Program-made: the position numbers and the translations under genes | Assembly: GCA_947685225.1 (NCBI GenBank) | Contig: CANTUV010000008.1 | Span: 31,302,001-31,366,000, forward strand | Direction: 5' to 3' | Origin: Garcia nutans | Taxonomy: Eukaryota; Streptophyta; Magnoliopsida; Malpighiales; Euphorbiaceae | Length of the DNA: 64,000 nt | Part shown: positions 1 through 10,529 of the stretch, piece after piece | Numbering within the stretch: the stretch's first letter is position 1 | Layout of the letters: each line of letters opens with the position of its first letter | Notes under the pieces: generated by a model | What the model saw: only the letters and a program-made list of their open reading frames with translations | The model's database searches: none | What the model was told of the DNA's origin: nothing

Positions 1-1406
1 CCTCCATAGCCAACCAAGAGAGCTTTCTTCTTCTTCCATACACCAATGATTGAAAGAAGTTTAAGGATTCAAGTGGAGTTTTAGAAGTTTCTTCATCAAT
101 TGGTAAGTTTTCTTACCAAATTTTCAAATTCTATGGAAAGAAATGGATATGTAATATTTGGGATTTTGTATTAGCATGAATTAATTGTTTAATTAGATAT
201 GAATGAAGTTGTTTTGAGTAGTTAATAATGATTTTAATATTAGATTGAAGAAATGGTTGAATTTAAGTTGAGTTTGGTGAAGAGAGAGAATTTAGGGTTA
301 TGGAACTTTTGGATTTGTGAAAACATAAGCTTTAATTGTGAAAATTGGTTCCAAATGTGTTGTTTTGATGCATAAAAAATGAATTTAATGTCAAATTATG
401 GGTTTGGTTAAGTTTGGATAGAGTTTGGAAATGGTAGTGTTGATTTAGAGTTTTGGAAAAGGAATTTTTCAAGTATGGTAAATTATTTGGTTTTATTGTT
501 TTAATCATATTTTTTTTAAGGATATAAGTGATGGAAATAAGATTAGATTGATAATTGGAATGAATTGGAATGGAGAACCTTCAATGGGGAAGGTTATGCC
601 ATTTTAGGATTTTAAAAATAAGTATGTGTTTATGTAATGTAATTAATTTAAACATATTAAAATATATTTTTAATGATATTAATAAACTTAAAATACTAAT
701 TTAAATGGTTTGATGTGGTTTTTCAAAGTTAAAGTGGGATAAAGCTTAATTTTGGGAATTTGATTGGAGTGGTGTTTAATTATGGTTTGATATTGAGTAT
801 GCCTTAGAATGTGATATTAAATGATTATTTATGATCACATTTGGTATAGGCATTGAGAGGAAGTAGTTTGCTCAACCCTAGTGTTGAAGGGCAACTTGGA
901 AGAGAAGGTTGGAGGGAGTTTTAAAGCTTGTTTTGGAGTGTTTTCTAAGGAACTAAATTGGGTTTAACACATTTTGGATGGAAAATGTGTTAAGCTACTT
1001 GATACATTAAACATTCATGAATATTGTGCTATGATATGTAAATTTTTTTTGTATGCATTATGAAAAGCCATTATTAATGGCTAGATTGGATAAAATGTGA
1101 ATTATGTGTAAAATTTGAAAATGACCCAAAGTGTTTGGGTAATGTGAATTTATTATGGAATATCCTACATTGTGATGAAGTGATGAAATGTGATAGATTG
1201 AAATAAAATGACATTGATATGAATGAGAAAATTGAGAAAATAAGAAAGAAATTGATGATGAAAAATAGGAGATAATTGTGTGCCTAGTATGTTATTTAAT
1301 TTTTAGAGTTCTGTGTTTAGTGGCATGCATATAAAGTTATCCTCATTATTTGCCTTTGGGGCTAGACGCTTGGCGTCACTATGATATGATTTTCCTTCAA
1401 GGTAGC
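1..1406 (+). repeat. E1 5' LTR, left part (Tekay-type chromovirus)
   Basis: The window opens inside the LTR of a chromovirus (E1). The text after position 1 aligns by eye with the E2, E3 and S1 LTRs: a CAAGAGAG stretch, then a GGTAAGTTTT splice-donor-like site near 104, and later a GGCATGCNTATAAA motif near 1322. The LTR is interrupted at 1406 by element N1 and resumes at 8991. About 2.33 kb of it is visible, so roughly 0.3 kb lies left of the window. It lacks the GACACG inverted-repeat array and the GTAACAG repeats of the E2 and E3 LTRs, so it belongs to another subfamily. Confidence 0.85.
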
Positions 1407-3608
1407 TGTTTAGTTCATTTTTGTACTTGTTTTTAGTATGATTTTATATGTGTTTTAGTTAATGTTTTGATTGATTTTTGTTTAAAGTGTGTTTAAAGTG
1501 TTTGTTTTAGGTTTAGGTGCAAAAACACCCTTGGAAGATCAAAACCGGGCAAGAAAAGCATGAACCAAGCAAGACATGGCCAAGCCAAACAAGACATGGC
1601 CATGTCCCTCAAAATTTCTTCAAGGCAGTAGCTGACACACCCAGAGACATGGCCAAGCCTCTGGCCGTGTCTCATTCAAAAGGCAAAACAAAGAACAAAG
1701 AGAAGAAAGAGCAAAAATGAAGGCAGGAAGAGACACACTCAGAGACACGGCCAAGCTTGTGGCCGTGTCACCTGATACGGCCAAGACAAAAATGGCTTGG
1801 CCGTGTCCCATTCATACCAAAGAATAAGAGAGAAAGCAAAGAAGGAAAGAAAAGAGGCAGAGACTGACACTGTCAAGGGACACGGCCAGGACACTGGCCA
1901 TGTCACATGACACGGCCGTGTCCTCTGGCCGTGTCTCATTCTGTATCAAAGAGAGTGAGGGACACGACCAGGAGCTTGGCCGTGTCCCAAAGAAAAAAAT
2001 CAAGAGACACGGCCAAGCTCCACATGGCTTGGCCGTGTCACCTCTCACAACCAAAGAGAAGAAAGAAAGAAAGAAAGAGGTCCAGTGAGGGACACAGCCA
2101 AGGGACACGGCCGTGTCCCATGAAGAATCAAGAGACACGGCCAAGCCAACCAAGGCTTGGCCGTGTCACCTCATGAAAAAGTGAAAAAAGTGCAAGAGAC
2201 ACGGCCAAGCTTGTCTTGGCTTGGCCGTGTCCCACCTGAAAAGTTAAAATTCTTTCAACAAAGTGGGGGACAAAGTGGGAGACAAACACTATTGCTTGCC
2301 AAAAGAAATAGAAAACAAAGAAAAAGTGGGGGACAAAGAAAAATGGGATGAGTTGGAAGGCATGGGTGTTGATTTTTGAATGAATTAAAAGGAGAGGAAG
2401 AGGAAAATGGAGAGAGTTATGGGTTTCTTGGAGCCAAATTTCTGCAAAAACGTGGGAGAGGGAGAGAGTGACACTCTCCCTTGTCCCTTCACCTCCAAAC
2501 CTCCATTTCCATCCTCTCCACCTTCTCCATCTTCCATTGATAGGATCTTTGAGGTTCTTTGGGATAAATTGGGTTACAAGTTCTCAAAGGTTGAAGAAGC
2601 TTCATTGAAGGGAGTGGTGACTTGAGAAAGCTCCATTCCATCTTCCAAAGGCAAAACCAATTGAAGAGTTGGTGACTTGAGAAAGCTCCATCCAAAGGTT
2701 TGGTGACTTGAGAAAGCTCCATTCCACATTGCAAAGGGAAATCAACCATTGAAGAGGGCTTGAGTTCTTCATCAAATACATCAAGTGGAGCTAGGAGGAA
2801 GACTAGCAATCCTACTCTTGGCATCTTCACAAGGGGTTTTTCTATTCTCTCTTTTAATTCATTTCTTATTGTTATTGTTGTATTAAGAGATTGATATTGC
2901 AATGAACAATTTGTAATTGTTTTGTATTGAGATGAATATTTGTTATAAATTGATGATGTTGAGCTAAATACCCATGTTTAGGGTTTATAGTATATTTGGT
3001 TGAATGTATTGATTTGATATTTACATTGATGTTCCTTATTGATTGGTTGATTGTATTGTATTAAATGCTAGGTTGATAGATTAGCTACCTATTGATCTTT
3101 GAATATTGGATGACGGACCGAGAGGTGAAATCCGATATCAGAACTATATAATCGACCACCCTATGAATGAATTAGAAATATAAGTTCTAGGGTTTCGTTA
3201 ATTTGGCAATGTGAAAGAATTGGTCATTGTTAATTCATGAATGTGAGAACTAATGGATTGCTAATTGACTAATTAATCTTAAGGAACAAATTAATTGCAA
3301 GGTTATGTTGATGGATAATTGAGAATTGAGCTTTGATTGAATGGACCTATAACTCTAGGCACTTTCCCAAGAATCGATTTGATCTTGTACAAACTTCACA
3401 CATTAATCTCTACGCACGGTTAATTTTAGGTTTAATTATTCTCGCACAACTTCATACAACAAACACTTCCGCATTTAAATACTTGTCAATCAAGCTATTA
3501 CGAACCACACCTTCTTGGGGAAACGACCTTTGGGCGATCACCTTTGCTACAGCTACCTCGTATACTTGCGAGTGACACTTTGTAGTAGTACTTAATTTGA
3601 GCGCAATA
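1407..3608 (+). repeat. N1 5' LTR
   Basis: Direct repeat of 6765-8985, 2202 bp. It starts TGTTTAGTTC and ends GCGCAATA, where the 3' copy ends GCGCAACA. The last 1.2 kb carries a stretch typical of Athila/Tat LTR ends (a GACGGACCGAGAGG motif near 3113, then CTTGGGGAAACGACC near 3515). The first part carries the GACACGGCC palindrome array. Confidence 0.92.
1574..2231. repeat. GACACGGCC / GGCCGTGTC inverted-repeat array (N1 5' LTR)
   Basis: About ten potential hairpins whose arms are GACACGGCC and GGCCGTGTC, or one-base variants. Examples are at 1744-1769, at 2005-2039 (arms extended to GACACGGCCAAGC / GCTTGGCCGTGTC), at 2131-2168 and at 2197-2231. They are separated by purine-rich GAAAGAAAG-like spacers. 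Several short frames cross the array, but they only read the repeats. See 6931-7609 for the second copy. Confidence 0.9.
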
Positions 3609-3614
3609 AGTTTT

Positions 3615-3632
3615 TGGCACCGCTGCCGGGGA
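3615..3632 (+). other. N1 primer binding site (tRNA-Asp type)
   Basis: TGGCACCGCTGCCGGGGA starts six bases after the 5' LTR. It is close to the tRNA-Asp complement used by Athila and related plant Ty3/gypsy elements (usual form TGGCGCCGTTGCCGGGGA), with two differences. Confidence 0.85.
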
Positions 3633-3904
3633 AGGCTGTCGCAGTAGTAATAATTTGATTTTTCGTTTCATTGTTTGTTTATTTATTGTTAATTGTTTGT
3701 TTTATTTTTCTTTCAATTCAATAAAACTGTTAATTGTTTGTTAATTGTTTATTTACTGTTAATTGTTTGTTTGTTTGTTTGTTTTTCTTAATTGTTTATT
3801 TGTTTTCTTTGAATTGTTTGTTGTTTTCTTTTAAATTGTTGGTTTGTTTTGTTTGAAATTTTTGTTATTTGTTTTCTTTAACTTTCTAAGTGCCTTGTGT
3901 AAAG
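3633..3904 (+). other. N1 untranslated leader
   Basis: Spacer between primer site and gag-like frame. It is dominated by a degenerate tandem of TTGTTTGTTT and TTAATTGTTT (about 3660-3880). No coding frame is visible. Confidence 0.7.
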
Positions 3905-4786
3905 ATGCAGTTTTCAAGGCACGGAGGAGTTTACGATAGGAACGACGATTCTGAAATGGCATGGCAATTAGCAGAATTGACGAATCAACTTAAGGTGCTA
4001 AATGCAAGAGGAAGAGCACCTATGCCATGCTAAGAGATATGCGCAGCACGTGGCAATGTAGGCCATAGTGCAAACACGTGTTCCATGGGTTTTGGACGAT
4101 ACCAAGAATGGCAAGAGGAAGAATATGACTACCAAGGTTTCCAGCAAATGGGAAGAAATGACACATATTCCAATCCTTATAATCCCAGCTGGGGAAGCCA
4201 ACCAAATTTTTCTTGGGAAAATCAGCCGCACATTCCACCTCCAAATTTTTTTCAACCTTACCAAAGAGACTCTTACTCTCAAGCACAATATTCAAATCAA
4301 GAGTACCTTAAGCCACCCACATTTGAAGATAGTTTGAATGCCTTCATTCAAACTAGCACACGAAACCAAGATCACCTTAAGGAACCCACCTTAGAAGAAA
4401 GTTTGAATGCCTTCATTCAAACTAGCGCGCAAAATCAAAATCACCTTAAGGAACCCACTTTGGAAGATAGTTTGAATGCCTTCATTCAAACTAGCTCACA
4501 AAACCATGATCAATTTGAGAAATCCACAGTGGAAGATGATTTGAATGCTTACCTTCAAATTAGCACACAAAATCAGGAAGGGAGCAATGAGAGATTTGAT
4601 TCTTTGGAGGAATCCTTGAAGAGGGTGGAAATGCAAGTTGGGCAACTGGCACATCAACTCCAAACACACCAAGAAGAGGAATTTCCTAGCCAACTGGAGC
4701 AAGCTGAGGTAATCACTAATTTATGGAGTGAACAGGTAATATATAACAAACTTTGTGATTCTTTGGATGCAGGCACTAATCAATAA
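3905..4786 (+). pseudogene. N1 gag-like pseudogene (Athila type, repeat-containing)
   Basis: A frame opens at ATG 3905, stops at TAA 4031-4033 within a zinc-knuckle-like stretch (C*EIC, then GHSANTC), and continues in the same frame to 4786. After the knuckle it reads NPYNPSWGSQPNFSWENQ, closely like the Athila Gag C-terminal region (NPYSNTYNPGW..PNFSW). A QVGQLAHQL motif further on matches the Athila QxGQLA motif. Between these lie four 23-residue repeats of the form LKEPTLEESLNAFIQTS. The capsid-like N-terminal part is missing. An intact stretch from ATG 4085 codes for 233 aa. It may be a decayed nucleic-acid-binding Gag tail. The Athila link is recognised from motifs only. Confidence 0.7.
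4307..4582 (+). repeat. Four tandem 69-bp coding repeats in N1 gag
   Basis: Four consecutive in-frame units of 69 bp (23 codons) at residues 75-97, 98-120, 121-143 and 144-166 of the 233-aa frame. Each contains (S/D)LNA(F/Y)(I/L)Q(T/I)S. Units two and three are nearly identical and the fourth is the most diverged. Confidence 0.88.
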
Positions 4787-4822
4787 GGTATTGGTGAGGA
4801 AATATAATCCAACATTGAGGAG

Positions 4823-5203
4823 TTGAGCCAATCAAACAAGAAGGAGAATTTGGAGACATCAACCTCATCAAAGTTGAATGAATCTTTCAAACCTGATACG
4901 CTACCAAATTCAATTCCATGTAGCTTGAAGGATGAGGAACAAGGTAAGCAACTTTCTAACATCTATGATATGCACTCCCAAGGAGAAAGTGGAAATAAGC
5001 TTGAGATGGGTATATCTTTAGAAGAAGAACATGAAATGCCCAATTTAGAACTTGAGGAGTGCAAGCTAGTTTTAGATGTTGAGGTTGTTGAGAGGGGACT
5101 TGACATTGTTAAAGTGGATGAAGAAGTGATTCAACCAAGCTTGGTTGAAATTAAAGAGTCCCCAAAAGTCATCTCTACTACTCTTGGTGGTAAGGAAGAG
5201 TAG
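4823..5203 (+). CDS. Hypothetical acidic protein in N1
   Basis: A 126-aa frame 36 bp after the gag-like frame. It is hydrophilic and Glu/Ser-rich (LEEEHEMPNLELEECKLVL), with no motif I can place. It sits where Athila elements would start protease/pol, and it may be the remains of that gag-pol junction. A further frame of 85 codons (5219-5476) follows, and its codons look non-random up to the stop just before the first PPT-like motif. No function is assigned. Confidence 0.4.
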   Translation: MSQSNKKENLETSTSSKLNESFKPDTLPNSIPCSLKDEEQGKQLSNIYDMHSQGESGNKLEMGISLEEEHEMPNLELEECKLVLDVEVVERGLDIVKVDEEVIQPSLVEIKESPKVISTTLGGKEE

Positions 5204-5476
5204 AAAGCTGATATACCCATGTTGCACGAAGATAAAAATTATTACCACGTTCCTATAACACTGGAGGTAACCCCGAGGAGACCTTCACATGTCCCTTTGA
5301 GACATGTTCTCTACAAGGAAAAATATTTAAGGGTTGTCGTACATCGGGTGCATTTCAAAGTTATATATTGTTCCTCCTCTCAGTCATGGGCTCCAATTGC
5401 ATTATGGGTGGAAGGAGCCCTACACATCGTATATGGGAACGATGGAAATCAGGTTTCATCTAAACCCTCCCTGTAG

Positions 5477-6749
5477 TATGCATGCTCACATTGAGGACAA
5501 TGTGAATCTTTAAGTGTGGGGTGCATTTTGTGTTTTGTGTTTTTACTTTTGTTTTGTGTTTTTACTTTTAAGTTATTTTTGTTTAAGTTTAGTTAATGTT
5601 TTTAATGTTTTTCGTTGAATAAATGAATTTTAGGAAGTTCAATTGTTATAAAATTGTTGATTGATGACCTTTGAATTTTTGAAGCATGAAGTTGAGAATT
5701 GAGTAGAATTGGTGCTTATTGTCTAATTTTGTTGGTTTTTCTCTGCATTGCCATTAACCTAGTGAGGAATTGAGCCATCAACTTATCATTATTGTTGTGG
5801 GTGAACATCTTTGATTGATGAGTTGCTAGAACTTGCTTTGACATACATTTTAAGATTACATAAAAAAATTTCAATTTGGCATCAAAATGATTAAGGCAAT
5901 TAGGTGAACCCACTTTGGCTTAAAAAGACCAACCCTATCTTTAACCTTAGTTAGCCAATTTTGAGCCTATTTTATTTTTCCTTTTCTTTCTTTTTCACAA
6001 CACCATTAGCTTGAACCTTGTTGTTTAACTCTTATCCTTTCATTAGGTCAAGAGCATTTTAAGAGCGTTTATGACCGAGCGTTGTGTTGAATTAAGTGTG
6101 GGGTTAAATTTAGTAGGTTTAAGATTGCAAAGCAAAATAATAAAAAAATTAAAAAAAATTAAAAAAAAAAGAAGAAAAAAAAGATTTAATAAGAATATTT
6201 GTTGTTCTTGTTGAAAGGGTTGGAATGTATCATTACAAGATTTAATAAGCGAGTTCCCTTGAAAAGCTCTTTAATGTTAAGGGGTAGATGAGAGGAAGGT
6301 GTTTTGGGATTGTTGGGATATATATATGAATGGTTACGTCATTCTTGAAGTGCTCTTAAACTTAATGATTAAGCTCACATTTCCTAAATGCCATGCCTTT
6401 ACCTTAGCCCCATTACAACCCAATAAAGACCTTTTGATTGATGCTTGATTGTTATTTTGTGGTGGAGATTTTATTGATAAGCAAGCCTATGGTAATAATC
6501 TTTCATTGATTGTTATGAGTGTAAACACCACCATGATCAAACACTTATAAGAGTTGGTGAGGGAGTGACAACATTGGTTATGCATGAAAAGCCACTTAAT
6601 TGCATGAGTGTCGATTTTGTTTGATTCGATATTAATTGCAGATTTAGGATAGGGAAGTCATGATACATCTTTATAACTCTTGAACTTAACAAAATTTATC
6701 TTGTCTATTGTGTTTTGATTTTAGCCTTGCTTGGGGACAAGCAAGGAGT
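5477..6749 (+). other. N1 3' internal non-coding region with extra PPT-like motifs
   Basis: No coding signal. TAAGTGTGGGG, the sequence that also precedes the 3' LTR, occurs at 5511-5521 and 6093-6103. The first follows a TTGAGGACAATGTG box, matching the TTGGGGACAAGCAAG box before the true tract. An A-rich run lies at about 6138-6184. Confidence 0.7.
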
Positions 6750-6760
6750 TAAGTGTGGGG
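6750..6760 (+). other. N1 polypurine tract
   Basis: TAAGTGTGGGG lies four bases before the 3' LTR. It is the expected plus-strand primer site and the third copy of this motif in the element. Confidence 0.75.
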
Positions 6761-6764
6761 TATT

Positions 6765-8985
6765 TGTTTAGTTCATTTTTGTACTTGTTTTTAGTATGAT
6801 TTTATGTGTGTTTTAGTTAATTTTTTATTGATTTTTGTTTTAAGTATGTTTAAAGTGTTTGTTTTAGGTTTAGGTGCAAAAACACCCTTGGAAGATCAAA
6901 ACCGGGCAAGAAAAGCATGAACCAAGCAAGACATGGCCAAGCCAAACAAGACATGGCCATGTTCCTCAAAATTTCTTCAAGGCAGTAGCTGACACACCCA
7001 GAGACACGGCCAAGCCTCTGGCCGTGTCTCATTCAAAAGGCAAAACAAAGAACAAAGAAAAGAAAGAGCAAAAATGAAGGCAGGAAGAGACACACTCAGA
7101 GACACGGCCAAGCTTGTGGCCGTGTCACCTGACACGGCCAAGACAAAAATGGCTTAGCCATGTCCCATTCATACCAAAGAACAAGAGAGCAAGCAAAGAA
7201 GGAAAGAAAAGAGGCTGAGACTGACACTGTCAAGGGACACGGCCAGGACACTGGTCGTGTCACATGACACGGTCGTGTCACGTGACACGACCGTGTCCTC
7301 TGGCCGTGTCTCATTCTGTATCAAAGAGAGTGAGGGACACGGCCAGGAGCTTGGCCGTGTCCCAAAGAAAAAAAATCAAGAGACACGGCCAAGCTCCACA
7401 TGGCTTGGTCGTGTCACCTCTCACAACTAAAGAGAAGAAAGAAAGAAAGAAAGAGGTCCAGTGAGGGACACGGCCAAGGGACACGACCGTGTTCCATGAA
7501 GAATCAAGAGACACGGCCAAGACAACCAAGGCTTGGCCATGTCACCTCATGAAAAAGTGAAAAAAGTGCAAGAGACACGGCCAAGCTTTTCTTGGCTTGG
7601 CCGTGTCCCACCTGAAAAGTCAAAATTCTTTCAACAAAGTGGGGGACAAAGTGGGAGACAAACACTATTGCTTGCCAAAAAGAAATAGAAAACAAAGAAA
7701 AAGTGGGGGACAAAGAAAAATGGGATGAGTTGGAAGGCATGGGTGTTGATTTTTGAATGAATTAAAAGGAGAGGAAGAGGAAAATGGAGAGAGTTATGGG
7801 TTTCTTGGAGCCAAATTTCTGCAAAAACGTGGGAGAGGGAGAGAGTGACACTCTCCCTTGTCCCTTCACCTCCAAACCTCCATTTCCATCCTCTCCACCT
7901 TCTCCATCTTCCATTGATAGGATCTTTGAGGTTCTTTGGGATAAATTGGGTTACAAGTTCTCAAAGGTTGAAGAAGCTTCATTGAAGGGAGTGGTGACTT
8001 GAGAAAGCTCCATTCCATCTTCCAAAGGCAAAACCAATTGAAGAGTTGGTGACTTGAGAAAGCTCCATCCAAAGGTTTGGTGACTTGAGAAAGCTCCATT
8101 CCACATTGCAAAGGGAAATCAACCATCGAAGAGGGCTTGAGTTCTTCGTCAAATACATCAAGTGGAGCTAGAAGGAAGACTAGCAATCCTACTCTTGACA
8201 TCTTCGCAAGGGGTTTTTCTATTCTCTCTTTTAATTCATTTCTTATTGTTGTTGTTGTATTAAGAGATTGATATTGCAATGAACAATTTGTAATTGTTTT
8301 GTATTGAGATGAATATTTGTTATAAATTGATGATGTTGAGCTAAATACCCATGTTTAGGGTTTATAGTATATTTGGTTGAATGTATTGATTTGATATTTA
8401 CATTGATGTTCCTTGTTGATTGGTTGATTGTATTGTATTAAATGCTAGGTTGATAGATTAGCTACCTATTGATCTTTGAATATTGGATGACGGACCGAGA
8501 GGTGAAATCTGATATCGGAACCATATAATCGACCACCCTATGAATGAATTAGAAATATAAGTTCTAGGGTTTCATTAATTTGGCAATGTGAAAGAATTGG
8601 TCATTGTTAATTCATGAATGTGAGAACTAATGGATTGCTAATTGACTAATTAATCTTAAGGAACAAATTAATTACAAGGTTATGTTGATGGATAATTGAG
8701 AATTGAGCTTTGATTGAATGGACCTATAACTCTAGGCACTTTCCCAAGAATCGATTTGATCATGTATAAACTTCACACATTAATCTCTACGCACGATTAA
8801 TTTTAGGTTTAATTATTCTCGCACAACTTCATACAACAAACACTTCCGCATTTAAATACTTGTCAATCAAGCTATTACGAACCACACCTTCTTGGGGAAA
8901 TGACCTTTGGGCGATCACCTTTGCTACAACTACCTCGTATACTTGCGAGTGACGCTTTGTAGTAGTACTTAATTTGAGCGCAACA
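6765..8985 (+). repeat. N1 3' LTR
   Basis: Direct repeat of 1407-3608, 2221 bp. It starts TGTTTAGTTC and ends GCGCAACA, immediately before the GTAGC duplication. By eye it differs from the 5' copy at scattered sites, many of them C/T or G/A changes, and has an extra CACGTGACACGAC-type unit near 7265-7290. Confidence 0.92.
6931..7609. repeat. GACACGGCC / GGCCGTGTC inverted-repeat array (N1 3' LTR)
   Basis: Second copy of the array at 1574-2231. One extra short palindromic unit lies near 7255-7300, where GACACGGTCGTGTC is followed by GTGACACGACCGTGTC. That is a copy-number change between the two LTRs of one element. Confidence 0.88.
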
Positions 8986-8990
8986 GTAGC

Positions 8991-9913
8991 TTTTGAGCAT
9001 TACTTGATTTGCCTTCGGTGATAGACACTTGGTGTCATTATGGACCACAAAATAATAACTCTGGAATTTGAATAATGTATTAGTTTGTTTGGACCCATGC
9101 TTGTGTATGTATTTGTGTGAATTATTAAATGATGAAAGAATATGTTTAAAAGTGAGTTTGGATGCTACGTTGTGACATAGCATAAGAGCATTTTGCATTG
9201 GCATTACTTTAAAGTTTTATTATTATCAAAGTTTGTATTACTAGGCTTTTAGCTTAGCGCGATTGCATTTCATTGCGCAGGTGATAAGGGTGATCCGGTT
9301 GAGCTGGAGAGTTCTTCTAGACCAGGTCGGGTCTAGATTAGAGACTACTTGTTGAGCTAATTTTGGATATATCAATATCAGAGCCAGTTTGCCAGCATGT
9401 ATATATTTTATATTATAGTATATTTTGATATTATGTATATTATATTATGTTTTTGGAGTATATAGATTGTAAATTATAAAGAATATTTTGAATAATTGTA
9501 TAATGTGGGTTATGTTTATGAGTTTTGATGTATATATATATATGTATATAGTTATAAATATTTTGAGACAATATCGAGGATTTGAGAAGTTGAGGTGGAA
9601 ATGTGTGAATTATTTTATTGGGAGTATTTATGCAAGTTGTGAAATTATTGAATTTTTGGGATGTCTAATATGCATACAAAACTCTGGAAGATTTTTCCTA
9701 GAGATTTTTATATGAAATATTTATTTTGGGTGCCTATAATTAATAAAGAATATTTTATTTACTATTTAAATATACATTTAAGGTGTTTGAAATTCTAAAT
9801 TGGGAATATGAAAATTTTTATTAAACCGGATATTGACATTTTTATACCGTATACATGTATTTTATATTACTGGATGTGTGTATTATACGTATATAGGGTA
9901 TAAGAGTGTTACA
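8991..9913 (+). repeat. E1 5' LTR, right part
   Basis: Continuation of the LTR split at 1406. It contains the conserved double hairpin (9241-9279). The LTR ends GTGTTACA at 9913, directly before the primer site. The other chromovirus LTRs here have the same TGTAATATCC...GTGTTACA ends. A frame of 75 codons at 9488-9715 is AT-rich noise. Confidence 0.88.
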
Positions 9914-9920
9914 TTTATTT

Positions 9921-9934
9921 TGGTATCAGAGCCT
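9921..9934 (+). other. E1 primer binding site (tRNA-iMet type)
   Basis: TGGTATCAGAGCCT, eight bases after the LTR end. This is the initiator tRNA-Met complement used by plant chromoviruses. E2 and E3 have the same site. Confidence 0.9.
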
Positions 9935-10081
9935 AGTTTTGAAGTTCTCGACCTAGGTGGTTGTTAGAGAGAGAAAATAGGAATTTTAAATATTATTTTC
10001 AATTGTGATACATGCATTGCCACTGACATTTTCTTATTTTTATTGTGGTAATTTCTGCTGTATTTGCAGATTTAGGTAGTT

Positions 10082-10497
10082 ATGGTGTCTCGAATGCACC
10101 AGTCTGCAGAGGGTAGTGCAGAGAGTGTAGCTCCTGATGAAGGTAGAATTGGAGCTGGTGTTGAGTCTGCTGGTGAGGCGTCTGCTTTTGTGCCTGTTAG
10201 ACCAGCAGCTAAGGAGATTCTATCGGGCTGGGTACGACACATGGTGGAGCTGTTGAGGCAGGCTCTAGTTCAGCAGCCGCAGCCACAACAATAGTTGCCG
10301 ATGTGAAAGTATGATAAGTTGAGAAAATTTGAAGCCACGAACTTTATTGGCACTGCAGACCCTGCTGTATCAAAGCAGTGGCTGGACAGGGTTCAGAGGG
10401 TATTTATTCAGCCGTAGGCTAGTCCAGAGAAAAAGTTTGATTATGCTGGATCACTTCTGCAGGGGGATGCCTATGAGTGGTGAAAGACAAGTTCCCA
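10082..10497 (+). pseudogene. E1 gag, truncated pseudogene
   Basis: Starts ATG 10082 and matches the N-terminus of E2 and E3 Gag (SAEGSAESVAPDEGR, later KQWLDRVQRVFIQ and GDAYEW). In-frame stops occur at 10292-10294 (TAG), in the Q-A stretch near 10414 (TAG) and at the TGG codon of the W-K-T motif (TGA, near 10480). Similarity to E3 ends near 10497, where the element is cut off and antisense Tat-type DNA begins. A leader with the splice-acceptor-like TATTTGCAG precedes it, as in E2. Not functional. Confidence 0.82.
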
Positions 10498-10529
10498 TGG
10501 TACAACTAAATCAAAGTAACCAAATCACC

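Larger units (their letters stand above)
1407..8985 (+). mobile_element. N1, Athila-related non-autonomous LTR retrotransposon
   Basis: A complete element inserted in the E1 LTR. It starts TGTTTAG, ends CAACA, and is flanked by the 5-bp duplication GTAGC (1402-1406 and 8986-8990). Two LTRs of about 2.2 kb enclose 3.16 kb of internal DNA with a tRNA-Asp-type primer site, a gag-like pseudogene, a second short frame and a purine tract. No protease, reverse transcriptase, RNase H or integrase is visible, so it would depend on another element's enzymes. The gag resembles the Athila branch of Ty3/gypsy. The two LTRs are very similar by eye but differ by many scattered substitutions and small indels. 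Confidence 0.93.

Noticed and set aside
1493..2351. Short frames on both strands in the N1 LTR (MRHGQRLG..., RPCHVTRP..., DTAKPLAVSH...).
   Set aside because: They read the GACACGGCC/GGCCGTGTC repeats in several frames. The same text appears in the second LTR. No domain and no codon bias beyond the repeat.
10082..10294. A 70-codon frame as a small gene.
   Set aside because: It is the N-terminus of E1 gag, ending at a nonsense codon and followed by further gag sequence with more stops.
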